Source of the DNA: JAGPCK01 sp964535575 | Lineage (GTDB): Bacteria; Bacteroidota; Bacteroidia; UKL13-3 | DNA length: 64,000 bases | NCBI GenBank assembly: GCA_964535575.1 | Contig: CAZHTC010000003.1 | Coordinates: 1 to 64,000 of the forward strand | Reading direction: 5' to 3' | Shown: piece after piece, positions 36,402 to 45,919 of the stretch | Numbering within the stretch: the first letter of the stretch is position 1 | How the letters are laid out: each line of letters opens with the position of its first letter | The notes under the pieces: model-generated | What the model saw: only the letters and a program-made list of their open reading frames with translations | Database searches by the model: none | Told to the model about the DNA's origin: nothing | Program-made: the position numbers and the translations under genes

Positions 36402-37298
36402 ATGAAAAGTGTAAAGATCTCCGGTGTGCTACTGTTGATTTTGATGGTATTCACCCTAAGGGCTTCAAACCCGGTGGCCATTGAAAAGGCCATTAAACAA
36501 AAACAGGTTAAATTCTCGGCAACGGGTAAGGGGCAGGTTGCCGGGCTAAATCAAAGTTCGCATTATGGAAAATGTGTGGAGGTGTGTTTACAGAATTTAA
36601 CGAACAAGCCTTTAACAGTTATTCTTGAAAGCGGGCTGATGATGATTCCGGATGACCCGGGGGTGCAGAATATGTTGCTAACGCAAAAATGTGTTTTTGC
36701 GCTGGCTCCAAATGCTTCTCAGAGAAAAACGGTGTATGCCATGTGCAGTGAGCATAGTGATGCAAGTCCGCGAAAGGGAACTTTGTTTGGTAAATTATTT
36801 ATTTCGGATAGCAACCTCATTAAAATGGCCGGGTTTATTGCTCGTCAGCAGTTTCAGGATCAAGACGGACAAGCGGCTGTATGGTGTGTAGCCGATAAAA
36901 ATCACCCGTCAACCATTCATTGCCGCGACAGTATGCGAACAAAATTGTTGCGTAATTTTATTTCCAAACTTCCGGGAATTCCCAAAACCATACAACAGGC
37001 GCCCGTGCAACAGAGCAGCCGCAGAGTAGAAACCCACAAAACCATTTTTCATTTCGGATTTACACTCGACTACCGCAGGCAGGTGAGCCTTATTTTATAC
37101 GATGCTACCGGAAATGTGGTGAGCAAACTGATAGATAACCAATGGTTGGATAAAGGAAGTTATAACAGCAACTACGATATTACAACCGAAACGGCACTTA
37201 ACGGGCGCTATTTTATTCAGCTGGTAATGGATGGCCGCGAGTTATTTAAACGTGAACTTATTATGGGGCAGGCCGTGCACAATACACAAGAGGAGTGA
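36402..37298 (+). CDS. secreted hypothetical protein
   Basis: A 298-aa exported protein, signal peptide residues 1-21 ('LLLILMVFTLRAS'). The N-terminal domain (about 22-190) is unrecognised; it contains several cysteines ('GKCVEVCLQN', 'VYAMCSE', 'VWCVADKNHPSTIHC') that could form disulfides. The C-terminal 70 residues ('FTLDYRRQVSLILYDATG ... NGRYFIQLVMDGRELFKREL') resemble a T9SS type A or FlgD-like sorting domain. It is followed by a strong terminator. Confidence 0.7.
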   Translation: MKSVKISGVLLLILMVFTLRASNPVAIEKAIKQKQVKFSATGKGQVAGLNQSSHYGKCVEVCLQNLTNKPLTVILESGLMMIPDDPGVQNMLLTQKCVFALAPNASQRKTVYAMCSEHSDASPRKGTLFGKLFISDSNLIKMAGFIARQQFQDQDGQAAVWCVADKNHPSTIHCRDSMRTKLLRNFISKLPGIPKTIQQAPVQQSSRRVETHKTIFHFGFTLDYRRQVSLILYDATGNVVSKLIDNQWLDKGSYNSNYDITTETALNGRYFIQLVMDGRELFKRELIMGQAVHNTQEE

Positions 37299-37312
37299 AA
37301 CTGAAGGAAAAT

Positions 37313-37346
37313 AAAAAAGGCATCTCATTGCTGAAATGCCTTTTTT
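37313..37346 (+). terminator. bidirectional terminator between a secreted-protein gene and cspA
   Basis: aaaaaaggcat/atgccttttt(t) form an 11-bp stem with a 12-base loop. The poly-T and poly-A arms give a U-tract in both directions, which suits the convergent genes on either side. Confidence 0.85.
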
Positions 37347-37365
37347 GAAAAAATGAGTTTAAGTA

Positions 37366-37560
37366 TTAACGAACTGTTTGAACTCTAACAGCGTTGATTC
37401 CTTTTTTACCTCTTTCTGTTTCAAATTGTACACTGTCATTCTCACGAATGCGGTCGATTAAACCTGATGAATGTACGAAAATGTCTTCACCGCCATTTTT
37501 AGGGGTGATAAATCCGAAGCCTTTCGTTTCGTTGAAAAACTTCACTGTTCCTTCTTGCAT
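37366..37560 (-). CDS. cspA: cold-shock domain protein
   Basis: A 64-aa cold-shock protein that binds single-stranded RNA and DNA. RNP1 is 'KGFGFITP' and RNP2 is 'EDIFVHSSG'. The length fits one CSD. Bacteroidota usually have several such genes. It has its own terminator (37313-37346) and faces a histidine-kinase gene with a 181-base gap. Confidence 0.95.
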   Translation of the reverse strand: MQEGTVKFFNETKGFGFITPKNGGEDIFVHSSGLIDRIRENDSVQFETERGKKGINAVRVQTVR

Positions 37561-37741
37561 TGTATTGTGTTATTAAAATTTGTGGGTCAAAGGTAGGGAT
37601 AAATATTTGATAAACAAGATATTTATTTTAAGTGGCGGATGCGCCTCCAAACAAACGCAACAATTAGAACCGTATTGGCCAACAAAGTGCCTGTGTATCC
37701 GAGTAAAAAAGTCTAAAACGGATTGAACTGAAGCGAAGGGT

Positions 37742-38920
37742 TTATTTTTTTAATGTAAACGAGAAGGCTGAGCCCTGTCCCGGATTACTCGTAATGGTTA
37801 AGTTGCCCTGGTGTTTAACGATGAACTCATTAGATAGCAGCAAACCCAGGCCAGTTCCTTTCTCTTTTTGTGTTCCCTGCGTGGTGTACCTGTTTTCAGT
37901 GTTCAGCAATTTGCTTATATGTTCCCCGGTCATTCCTATTCCGGTATCGGTTACCGTTATTTCCCAATCATAAGGGTTGGAAACTGCTGTAATTTCAATA
38001 CTGCCGGTGGCGGTAAATTTAATGGCATTGGTAAGCAAATTTCTAAGGATAAACTGCACCATGGCTTCATCGGCATTTATACTAAAATCATCCGGAATAT
38101 GATTGACAAGCGTGAGGTTTTTATTTTCAGCCATAGGATTCACCACACTTAAGCATTTTTTTGCCGTATGGTTAAGGTTGAACGTGATTTTGTTTAGTTG
38201 GGTATGGCCGGCACCTTTTGCCCAATCCATCATGTCGTTCAAAAGGGTTAAAACCATTTTTACCTGTCCTGATGCATCAACTATGATATCCTGAAAATCT
38301 TCTTTACTTATGTCGCCTTCGGTCATCATGGTTAAGAGTCCATCAATACCAACTAAGGGGTTCCTCATATCATGTGAGAGGATTGAAAGCAGCCGGTTTT
38401 GTAATTCGTTTAACTGAGCCAGTTTTTTGTTTTGAAGGGAAAGCTCAAAATGTTTAATCACTTGTTTGCTCAGGGTTTTCAATGCAAACTTCTGCTGTTC
38501 GGTTAGTTTGTGGGGTTGTTTGTCGATAATACATAACGTACCCAGTTTAAACCCATCGCTGGTTATTAATGGGGCTCCGGCATAAAAGCGAATATTGGGG
38601 TCAGATGTTACCAATGGGTTATCAAAAAAACGTTTGTCTTCAAGGGCATTTTCCACCACCATCATATCTTCTTCCAGCAACACATGCGAGCAAAATGCCA
38701 CATCTCTGTTGGTTTCGGGCACATCCAATCCTAAACGGGCTTTAAACCATTGCCGGTTTTCATCAATTAGTGAAACAAGGGAAATAGGTGTTTGGTAAAT
38801 GGCCGATGCCAGTTGCACAATTTCCTCCAGGTCTATCTCCGCATCCGTGTCAAGAATTTCGTAGCGCCTTAATGCATCAAGTCGTTCCTTTTCATTTGAG
38901 GGTATGGCTGCACTGATCAT
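37742..38920 (-). CDS. GAF-domain sensor histidine kinase
   Basis: A soluble kinase of 392 aa. The GAF domain (about 25-160) has 'WFKARLGLDVPETNRDVAFC' and 'FYAGAPLITSDGFKLGTLC'. The HisKA region carries 'SHDMRNPLVGIDG', with the phospho-His about residue 182. HATPase motifs are 'NLLTNAIKFT' (N box), 'VTDTGIGM' (G1) and 'GTGLGLLLSNEF' (G2). There is no transmembrane segment and no partner response regulator in the window. The signal is unknown. Confidence 0.92.
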   Translation of the reverse strand: MISAAIPSNEKERLDALRRYEILDTDAEIDLEEIVQLASAIYQTPISLVSLIDENRQWFKARLGLDVPETNRDVAFCSHVLLEEDMMVVENALEDKRFFDNPLVTSDPNIRFYAGAPLITSDGFKLGTLCIIDKQPHKLTEQQKFALKTLSKQVIKHFELSLQNKKLAQLNELQNRLLSILSHDMRNPLVGIDGLLTMMTEGDISKEDFQDIIVDASGQVKMVLTLLNDMMDWAKGAGHTQLNKITFNLNHTAKKCLSVVNPMAENKNLTLVNHIPDDFSINADEAMVQFILRNLLTNAIKFTATGSIEITAVSNPYDWEITVTDTGIGMTGEHISKLLNTENRYTTQGTQKEKGTGLGLLLSNEFIVKHQGNLTITSNPGQGSAFSFTLKK

Positions 38921-39206
38921 GCTTTTTTATTTCAAAATAACAAAGATTTAGTGAAGGAAGCAACTAGGTAAGCAGTAATATGTTTTTAGTTAAATGAAGA
39001 AAGGCAGTGTTACAACTTTGCACCTAAAACCCATGGCCGGGAAGAGGTCTTATGAACAAAGCGGATAAATACGCTTTCTGAGGTTATGTAGATATTCGGT
39101 CTTGTTTTATTGGATGTAAATTCGTAGCATTGTATGTTGTTAAATGAGTATCATGTCTTTTGCCTATTTTTAAAAAACCTTTAATAAATTTTAATCACAA
39201 CTTTTT

Positions 39207-42200
39207 ATGAAAACATTTTTGAATTACCTCATGAAAAACAAATTACTGCCTTTTGTAATCACAGTAGTTATTTGCTTGGCAACTTCTATCCGCTCATTTG
39301 CACAGGATGGGTATTTTGAACAGGGTTATGGAGGGGAAACTGATGAAGGAGGAAAGGCTGTCTATGTAAAACTGGATCATTCAGTCATTATGGTTGGCTT
39401 CAAGCAGGTGACTTCTACTAACAGGGACATTCTGATAATTAAAACTGATTCACTTGGGGATACTCTATGGACTAAAACGCTTGGCGGGGCTCAGGATGAT
39501 GAAGCTCTTTCATTGATTCGGGATAGAAACGGAAATTATGTTTTGGCCGGTTATACAGCTAGTTCGGGTATGGGTGGGAAGGATATATATGTTGCCTCTT
39601 TTACCGATGCGGGTGTAATCAACTGGGAACAAACTTACGGAACCAACTACGATGAAAAAGCGGAAAGTATTATTCAATTTCCGGGGAGTGGTAGTCCAAA
39701 CTTTGCATTGGTAGGGACTAAAGTACTTTCCTCATCAGATGAAGATGCGGTGGTGCTGAAAATAAATGCTACCGGGACTCAACAATGGACAACTTCTATA
39801 GGAGGAACAGGTATTCAGCAGGGAAAGGCTATTGCCATCCTCAATGTGGTCGATACCATTCCTGGATCAGGTGATTCTCTGGTAATATGTGGTACAGAGT
39901 TTCCAACAGGGTCTTCTAATACAATAGGGTTCGTAGCTTCCTTGGGTTTTAACGGAAATGCCGGAGGGTATTTTTCCTATCCAACTTTAGGGAATACTGA
40001 ATTTTACTCGCTTGCATTTTATTCGGGCAGTTTATATGTTGCCGGACAGTTAACCAGCACAGGTAATGACGTAAATGGATTACTGTTAAAAACCAATACC
40101 AAAGGAGAGGTTATTTATTCTTATGATTATGGTGGAGATGAGACTGACGTATTTTATCATATTATCAATTTTTCCGGTTCTATGGTAGCTACCGGCTTTA
40201 CGGAATCAACCGGTGAGGGTGATAAGGATATGTGGCAGTGCTTTATTGAAGAAGATGGTACGCTACATAAGGAACTAAGATACGGTGGTGAAGGTACAGA
40301 TATTGGTTATCATTCGTTTTTACGGGGCAGTGAACTCTATACGGTAGGTTACAACAACAGTTTTGGGATTACCACATCCGGTAATTTGTATCTTACCAGA
40401 GCTAACCTTGCCAAATGGGTATGCAATTACCCTAGTTATCCTGATGGATCTTTACCTAATTATTGGCTTGAAACAGTACAGCTCGACTGCTCCATGAAAC
40501 GTATCCTGATGGTGCGCGATATGTTTACCGGCATCCGAAGTAATTTTTACATTTGTAAGTGGTGTACCTCTTATCCCAATAATCCTGACCATTTAAACAC
40601 GAATTCTATTCCGGTAACTGACATTACCAATTCCGGTAGCAATTACAATGCAAATCACTATACGGGTATTATCGGAAATGATGATAATGAAACTAAACTG
40701 CTTGACTTTTGCCAGAAACATGGTATTAACCAATTATTATTCTATAGTGCCGGATACCTGTTTGTACGAACAGGGCCTGATTTACCCAATGAGTATGTAA
40801 CAGTAACTGGTATCAATATTACCGGGTTACCCACAAGCATGACTATTCAAAAATATATGACTTATCGCCTAAACCAGTTTATTACCCGTGCCAAACGCGA
40901 TTACGGTGTTGAATTGGTGGGAGTAATTGCCGGGGGTAACAACTACACCTTTAACAACTGGAAGTTTTATGAAAATGTCACCAATTTCAATCAGGTGAAG
41001 GCGGATTTTTCTCAATATAATTACAGTAACACGGGTAAAATAAATACGGTGATGATGGAAGATGAGTTTTGGAATGATGTGGATAAAGATGCCAATGGGA
41101 ATTTGATTCGTTATGTGCGATCTGACGTTAACGCAGCAACAAGGGAAGCCAATTTTAGAACCTACTTGTTCGATCCCCACCTGGCCGGTTTAAAAAGAAT
41201 GTTAGATTTGCCTTATTATGATCGGAACATGGTGGATGTGTTCGGGTACTATGGGTATATGCATAGAATGATGTGGGATCAAGTGTCGCCTGGGGTTTGG
41301 AACCATATAAATGATGAAGACTGGAGCAGTAGTACAGACCAACCGGCTATTATTGACAGGGTGGAAGAAATAGAAAACGCAGCCGGGGTAAAAGAAGGGT
41401 TTAAACTCTCCAATATCTTCTCCCTTTATTACACTACCACCACCAGTACCCAGATTTATGGCGATGGCAGTATTCCTTTTCACAGGCCCGATTATGCTTT
41501 CCGTACGGCCACTTTCGGGCAAACCCGTCCCATCAATATTTATCCTTTATTTTCGGTTGAAGCCTATCAGCGTTCTGTGGACTTAAGCGAACCCTGGCAG
41601 TACTGGTCGGGGGAGGATGTGCCTGACAATTTCCTTGGGATATGGCTTACCGCCCGCGATAATAACAACTCCGGTGAAATGCGCACGCTGATTGATGTAG
41701 AAAACAAGTGGATGGACGGGTATCCCTCCAATGCCTATTACAATGTAAGTGGCGTTGACCCCGGTAATAAAAAATTTAACGGTTTTGGGTATTTTATGTA
41801 CGAATTCCTGCAGCGCATCAGTCAATACAACATTACTGAAACAGCCAATACCTCCACTTTTGCCAACAATTTCTCCAACAACACCACGAATTCGGCCGTC
41901 CACGTACCCAAAGATGAAACGGTGAATGCGACCAACTTTGCCCTTATAGGTAACCTTTGTGGTAAATGTGTTTACCATTGGTTTGGCGAAACGGCTTTTC
42001 AGTTTCATTTACCTCAAACGGACAAGGTTGGCGAATCGGAAGCACGGGTATTCATCTATCCGAATCCTAACCTATCAGAGAGCGCAGTAATCGTATTCAG
42101 CCAACCACTTCCTGATGAAGCCCTTATTCATGTTAGTTTTACCGACATGGTAGGCAAAACCGTTTGGCAGGGAACATTAACCGCTCTGCAACTTCGGCAG

Positions 42201-42293
42201 GTGGATATAAGTATGCTGCCTGCAGGATGGTATGTGGTAAATATAACCGGATCTGATGGGATAATGCTTAAAAGTAAATTTATTAAACAGTGA
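39207..42293 (+). CDS. large secreted T9SS protein with propeller repeats and a possible TIM-barrel domain
   Basis: A 1028-aa exported protein. A signal-like hydrophobic segment (about 10-32, 'VVICLATSIRSFAQ') is followed by repeats of the kind 'GYTASSGMGGKDIYVASFTD' (about 40-395), also seen in the lipoprotein at 8568. The middle (about 405-930) is unrecognised; strands such as 'GINQLLFYSAG', 'GVELVGVIAGGNN' and 'INTVMMEDEFWND' (near residue 615) look like beta-alpha units of a TIM-barrel-like hydrolase, but no family motif is certain. The C-terminal signal is type A ('VFIYPNPNLSES ... GWYVVNITG'). It overlaps the next gene by 4 bases. Confidence 0.8.
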   Translation: MKTFLNYLMKNKLLPFVITVVICLATSIRSFAQDGYFEQGYGGETDEGGKAVYVKLDHSVIMVGFKQVTSTNRDILIIKTDSLGDTLWTKTLGGAQDDEALSLIRDRNGNYVLAGYTASSGMGGKDIYVASFTDAGVINWEQTYGTNYDEKAESIIQFPGSGSPNFALVGTKVLSSSDEDAVVLKINATGTQQWTTSIGGTGIQQGKAIAILNVVDTIPGSGDSLVICGTEFPTGSSNTIGFVASLGFNGNAGGYFSYPTLGNTEFYSLAFYSGSLYVAGQLTSTGNDVNGLLLKTNTKGEVIYSYDYGGDETDVFYHIINFSGSMVATGFTESTGEGDKDMWQCFIEEDGTLHKELRYGGEGTDIGYHSFLRGSELYTVGYNNSFGITTSGNLYLTRANLAKWVCNYPSYPDGSLPNYWLETVQLDCSMKRILMVRDMFTGIRSNFYICKWCTSYPNNPDHLNTNSIPVTDITNSGSNYNANHYTGIIGNDDNETKLLDFCQKHGINQLLFYSAGYLFVRTGPDLPNEYVTVTGINITGLPTSMTIQKYMTYRLNQFITRAKRDYGVELVGVIAGGNNYTFNNWKFYENVTNFNQVKADFSQYNYSNTGKINTVMMEDEFWNDVDKDANGNLIRYVRSDVNAATREANFRTYLFDPHLAGLKRMLDLPYYDRNMVDVFGYYGYMHRMMWDQVSPGVWNHINDEDWSSSTDQPAIIDRVEEIENAAGVKEGFKLSNIFSLYYTTTTSTQIYGDGSIPFHRPDYAFRTATFGQTRPINIYPLFSVEAYQRSVDLSEPWQYWSGEDVPDNFLGIWLTARDNNNSGEMRTLIDVENKWMDGYPSNAYYNVSGVDPGNKKFNGFGYFMYEFLQRISQYNITETANTSTFANNFSNNTTNSAVHVPKDETVNATNFALIGNLCGKCVYHWFGETAFQFHLPQTDKVGESEARVFIYPNPNLSESAVIVFSQPLPDEALIHVSFTDMVGKTVWQGTLTALQLRQVDISMLPAGWYVVNITGSDGIMLKSKFIKQ

Positions 42294-43789
42294 AAGGTAA
42301 ATTTATTCTTCTTGGTACGCTGCTGTGTTTGGGATTTTTTGCCCAAGCCCAGCAGCCTTTTGTGATGTTTGCGGTAAAGATAGACATGCAACCTTCGCAG
42401 GTATATAATGTGTTTCAGTTAGAAGATTCCACCTACCGGGTATTTACCCGTGCAGGGCAAATCGGTTCACCCGTACCTTACCCGCCCGATGGTTTGTTTT
42501 TTGACGTAAGTCGCGATGCCAAACAAATACCTTTTCACCGCAAGTTTCCGGTAAATACGCTGGGCGAATACCTGCCCGGTGATTATTATTACACCGGGTT
42601 GCGTTATGATTCGGCCGGTACCCGTTATAGTAAACTGGGGTTATTTGATACGCAATTAAAATTGCTTTGGGATTTTAGAACTCCCAATAATGATGTGGAC
42701 TTAAAATTATGGCCTGTTGATAGCAATCAATACATCAGTGTAAAACAAAACGGGCGTATCCTGAAATTTAATAAGAATGGGTTTATAGATTCCTTGGCCA
42801 GCGTACAATATTCTGGTATGCAATGGTTATTTGTCCGGGCGTTTGGCGAAAAACATTTTGTTTTCAGTCCATGGGAAGCACAATGGAAAAATCTTTTTCA
42901 TGATACGCTCATTTTAATAAAAAGTAACTTGGAAGGTGTGACTAAAGGTACTTATAAATACTACCAGAAAGATGGATTGATATTTTACAGCAGGTTTGAG
43001 CCATTACCGAACGGTAGAGGTTATGAGTTACGTTTTTTAACCCGTGTAGATAGTACTCCTGCCTTAAGCTATTTTAATTACAAAATCATTACACTCGATA
43101 GCAATTTGCAGGAGGTGCAGGTAAAAGAATTGGACACGGCTTTGGTAAATAAATACTATATGGATGGTTACTATTTTACTTTTGTTGATGCCAGATTAAA
43201 GCACGGATTTGTCAGACTGGAACAGCCCCGATATCCCGATGGTAAACCCAGCAATGGTTTTATTATTGACGTATTCAACGACAATTGGGAATTACAACGG
43301 CAAACCTATATCACCGATAGCATTATCAAAGCCAATTCAAAAGAGTATAAGAGTTTTGATACACGACCCTGGATAGTAGATGTAATGAAAACAACTAAAG
43401 ACAGCGGAGTTATTATAGCCGGTAATTATAAGGTAGGCATGTTTTCTTACGAAACGCTTCCCTTTCTCATCAAAACAGATACTGCAGGCAATGTGGTGTG
43501 GCTGGATGCAGGTTTGGGAGATTTTCCTGCGGGTACGCAAGAAAAGAGACCTGTAACGGAATACTTGGTTTTATACCCCAACCCTGCAAATGATCAAATT
43601 GTTATTACAACGCAAGAGGCCCCGTCAACAATTGATGTGATGGATTTAAACGGAAAAGTTTTGATTAACCGGTTTACCACGCTACAGCAAACCGTTATAG
43701 ATATTCAGCATCTGCCCTCCGGAATTTATTTTGTAAAAATCATCAACCAAAATGGTGTTGCTGTAAAGAGAATGATGAAAACCGATTGA
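42290..43789 (+). CDS. secreted T9SS protein, copy 1 of a tandem duplication
   Basis: A 499-aa exported protein. The signal peptide is residues 1-20 ('GTLLCLGFFAQA'). The body is beta-rich ('FAVKIDMQPSQVYNVFQLED', 'YISVKQNGRILKFNKNGF') with no recognised family, possibly a propeller. The type A T9SS signal is 'LVLYPNPANDQIVITTQ ... GIYFVKIINQNG'. The start is GTG at 42290, overlapping the preceding TGA (GTGA), so it is translationally coupled to the large T9SS protein. It is closely related to the frameshifted gene that follows. Confidence 0.82.
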   Translation: MKGKFILLGTLLCLGFFAQAQQPFVMFAVKIDMQPSQVYNVFQLEDSTYRVFTRAGQIGSPVPYPPDGLFFDVSRDAKQIPFHRKFPVNTLGEYLPGDYYYTGLRYDSAGTRYSKLGLFDTQLKLLWDFRTPNNDVDLKLWPVDSNQYISVKQNGRILKFNKNGFIDSLASVQYSGMQWLFVRAFGEKHFVFSPWEAQWKNLFHDTLILIKSNLEGVTKGTYKYYQKDGLIFYSRFEPLPNGRGYELRFLTRVDSTPALSYFNYKIITLDSNLQEVQVKELDTALVNKYYMDGYYFTFVDARLKHGFVRLEQPRYPDGKPSNGFIIDVFNDNWELQRQTYITDSIIKANSKEYKSFDTRPWIVDVMKTTKDSGVIIAGNYKVGMFSYETLPFLIKTDTAGNVVWLDAGLGDFPAGTQEKRPVTEYLVLYPNPANDQIVITTQEAPSTIDVMDLNGKVLINRFTTLQQTVIDIQHLPSGIYFVKIINQNGVAVKRMMKTD

Positions 43790-43822
43790 CGGCTGTGCCG
43801 TGGATAAGGGCAATAAACCGAT

Positions 43823-45326
43823 ATGAAACACTTGTGTTTTTTCATTTTTCTTATGTGGATTTTTGTAACGGCCCAGGCCCAGCAGCCTTTTGTGATGTTT
43901 GCCGTAAAAATAGATGTGCAACCTTCGCAGGTGTATAATGTATTTCAGTTAGAAGACTCTACGTACCGTGTGTTTACCCGCGCAGGGCAAATAGGTTCAC
44001 CCGTGCCCTACCCGCCCGATGGCCGTTATTTTGACGTAAGCCGAGATGCCAAGCAAATTCCTTTTCACCGCTCTTTTCCGGTTAGTACGTTTGGTGAATA
44101 CCTACCCGGTGATTATTACTATGCCGGGGCGCGTTACGATTCAGCAGGCACCCGCTATAGCAAAGTGGGATTGTTTAATCCACAATTGAAATTGATGTGG
44201 CAGTTTACTACCCCCAACAATGATGGGGATTTAAAATTATGGCCGGTTGAGGGGGGGGCAATATATTAGCGTAAAACAAAACGGACGTATTTTGAAATTT
44301 AATGCTAACGGGTTTATTGATTCGATGTCGATTGTTCAATACCCTGTTATGAAATCATTGTACATTAGGGAGGTTAGAGAAGAATATTTTATTTTTAGCC
44401 CTATAGACGGACAAGGGGACAATCTGTTTTATGACACTTTAATATTAATCAAAAGTAATTTGCTGGGGATTACCCAAAGTGTTTACAAATACTATCAGAA
44501 AGATGGCCTTATTTTTTATGATGGATTAATGCCATTGACTAGTGGGGGCTATGAGTTACATTTTTTAACCCGTACGGATAGTACAGCTACCCTTAGTTAT
44601 AATCAGTACAAAACTATAAAGTTAGATAATAACCTCAATGAATTACTGGTTAATGATATGGACACTACACTCTTAAATAAATACAAAGGGGGGTATTATT
44701 TTTTTACATTTCTCACCAGAATAAAAAATGGTTTAGCAACATTAGAACACGTAATTTCATCGGAACCAAGTGTAGGCAGCAACTACACGAGAGGATTTGC
44801 TATTTGCATTTTCAATGAGAATTGGGGGCTTATAAACCGCGTTACTATTACTGACAGTATTATTAAGGCCAATTCAAAAGAGTATAAAAGTTTTGATGTT
44901 AGGTCGTGGTTAGTGGATGTTGTGAAAACAACCAAGGACAGCGGCCTAATCATTGCCGGCCACTATCAGGTGGGCATGTTTCCTTATGAGTCTCTTCCTT
45001 TTCTCATCAAAACCGATACCGCTGGTAATGTAGTGTGGCTGGATGCAGGTTTGGGCGATTTCCCTGCGGGTGCACAAGAAAAGAGACCTGTAACGGAACA
45101 CTTGGTTTTATACCCCAACCCTGCAAATGATCAAATTGTTATTACAACGCAAGAGGCCCCGTCAACAATTGATGTGATGGATTTAAACGGAAAAGTTTTG
45201 ATTAACCGGTTTACCTCGCTACAGCAAACCGTTATAGATATTCAGCATCTACCCACGGGAATTTATTTTGTAAAAATCATCAACCAAAATGGTGTTGCTG
45301 TAAAGAGGATGATGAAAACCGATTGA
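43823..45326 (+). pseudogene. frameshifted copy 2 of the tandem T9SS gene
   Basis: Two frames (43823-44269 and 44247-45326) together match copy 1 along its full length. The first frame ends '...LWPVEGGAIY' and the second resumes 'GGQYISVKQNGRILKFN'. The break is a run of eight G at 44251-44258. With seven G the frame stays open and reads 'VEGGQYIS', matching copy 1 ('VDSNQYIS'). The signal peptide ('FLMWIFVTAQA') and the C-terminal T9SS domain are intact. The frameshift may be a sequencing error, a fixed inactivation or phase variation. The last 250 bases are almost identical to copy 1. Confidence 0.85.
44251..44258 (+). repeat. homopolymer run of eight G at the frameshift
   Basis: The longest G run noted in the window. 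One base fewer restores the reading frame of the surrounding T9SS gene, so it is the site of the frameshift. Confidence 0.9.
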
Positions 45327-45347
45327 CGGCTGTGCTTTGTTTGGATG

Positions 45348-45370
45348 AAGCGTAGTTGCAAACTACGCTT
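45348..45370 (+). terminator. possible terminator hairpin after the tandem T9SS genes
   Basis: A perfect 10-bp stem, aagcgtagtt/aactacgctt, with a 3-base loop, lies 21 bases after the stop. There is no T-tract, so it may be a weak or factor-dependent terminator or simply an inverted repeat between convergent genes. Confidence 0.45.
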
Positions 45371-45383
45371 AGCGAGGGGAATG

Positions 45384-45827
45384 CTATTTGGATGTCCCCA
45401 TTTTTTCATTTATTCTTTTAGCAATTATTTTTCGTGCTTCAGCTACCCCTTTTTCAGTAAGTTCTAATTCATCAGATTTCTTGTTTTTAATTGTTGTTGC
45501 TCGAATTAATCCCTTCTTTCTTAGCATCCCGATTTGAGTATAAATCATGTAATTGAATCGATAATTGCCACTATCAAGTCTTGAAAAATCACTATAATTA
45601 AAAAGATCTTTATGCGTCACATAAAGTCCGTTGAGTACTTCTTTTGATTTTACTTTTCTATGTAAGTACAAAAAGGAAATTATCAAAGGCCCATAAAAGC
45701 CCCCCGGGTGGTGTTTTTCTCCACCGAAATCAGCACCGCCCCAGTAGTTTATTTCTTTTCTAAAGTCAACTACTTTCTTTTCCAGTGCCAAGAGTTTGGA
45801 TAATTGAGCATCATTGATATCGTTCAT
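45384..45827 (-). CDS. hypothetical protein with possible winged-helix C-terminus
   Basis: A 147-aa soluble protein of no recognised family. The C-terminal half ('YTQIGMLRKKGLIRATTIKN...ELELTEKGVAEARKII') has the layout of a winged helix: a helix, a basic wing and 'LTEKG', as in PadR- or MarR-like regulators. The N-terminal 60 residues ('WGGADFGGEKHHPGGFYG') are not recognised. It lies alone on the minus strand after the dnaK terminator. A DNA-binding role is inferred only. Confidence 0.6.
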   Translation of the reverse strand: MNDINDAQLSKLLALEKKVVDFRKEINYWGGADFGGEKHHPGGFYGPLIISFLYLHRKVKSKEVLNGLYVTHKDLFNYSDFSRLDSGNYRFNYMIYTQIGMLRKKGLIRATTIKNKKSDELELTEKGVAEARKIIAKRINEKMGTSK

Positions 45828-45861
45828 AAAATTTTATATAGTTGGGTTATCAAATTTACTC

Positions 45862-45900
45862 AAAAACAAAAGCCCCGCAAGTTTCCTTGCGGGGCTTTTG
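45862..45900 (-). terminator. rho-independent terminator of dnaK
   Basis: A perfect 15-bp stem, caaaagccccgcaag/cttgcggggcttttg, with a 4-base loop. Read on the minus strand it is followed by TTTTTG. It lies just after the dnaK stop. Confidence 0.92.
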
Positions 45901-45919
45901 TAATTATACCTTCGAAGTT

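Noticed and set aside
37623..37711. Minus-strand frame reading 'LLANTVLIVAFVWRR', like one membrane helix
   Set aside because: Only about 29 codons after a stop, with no ATG and no upstream signal; it could be a remnant but cannot be supported as a gene.
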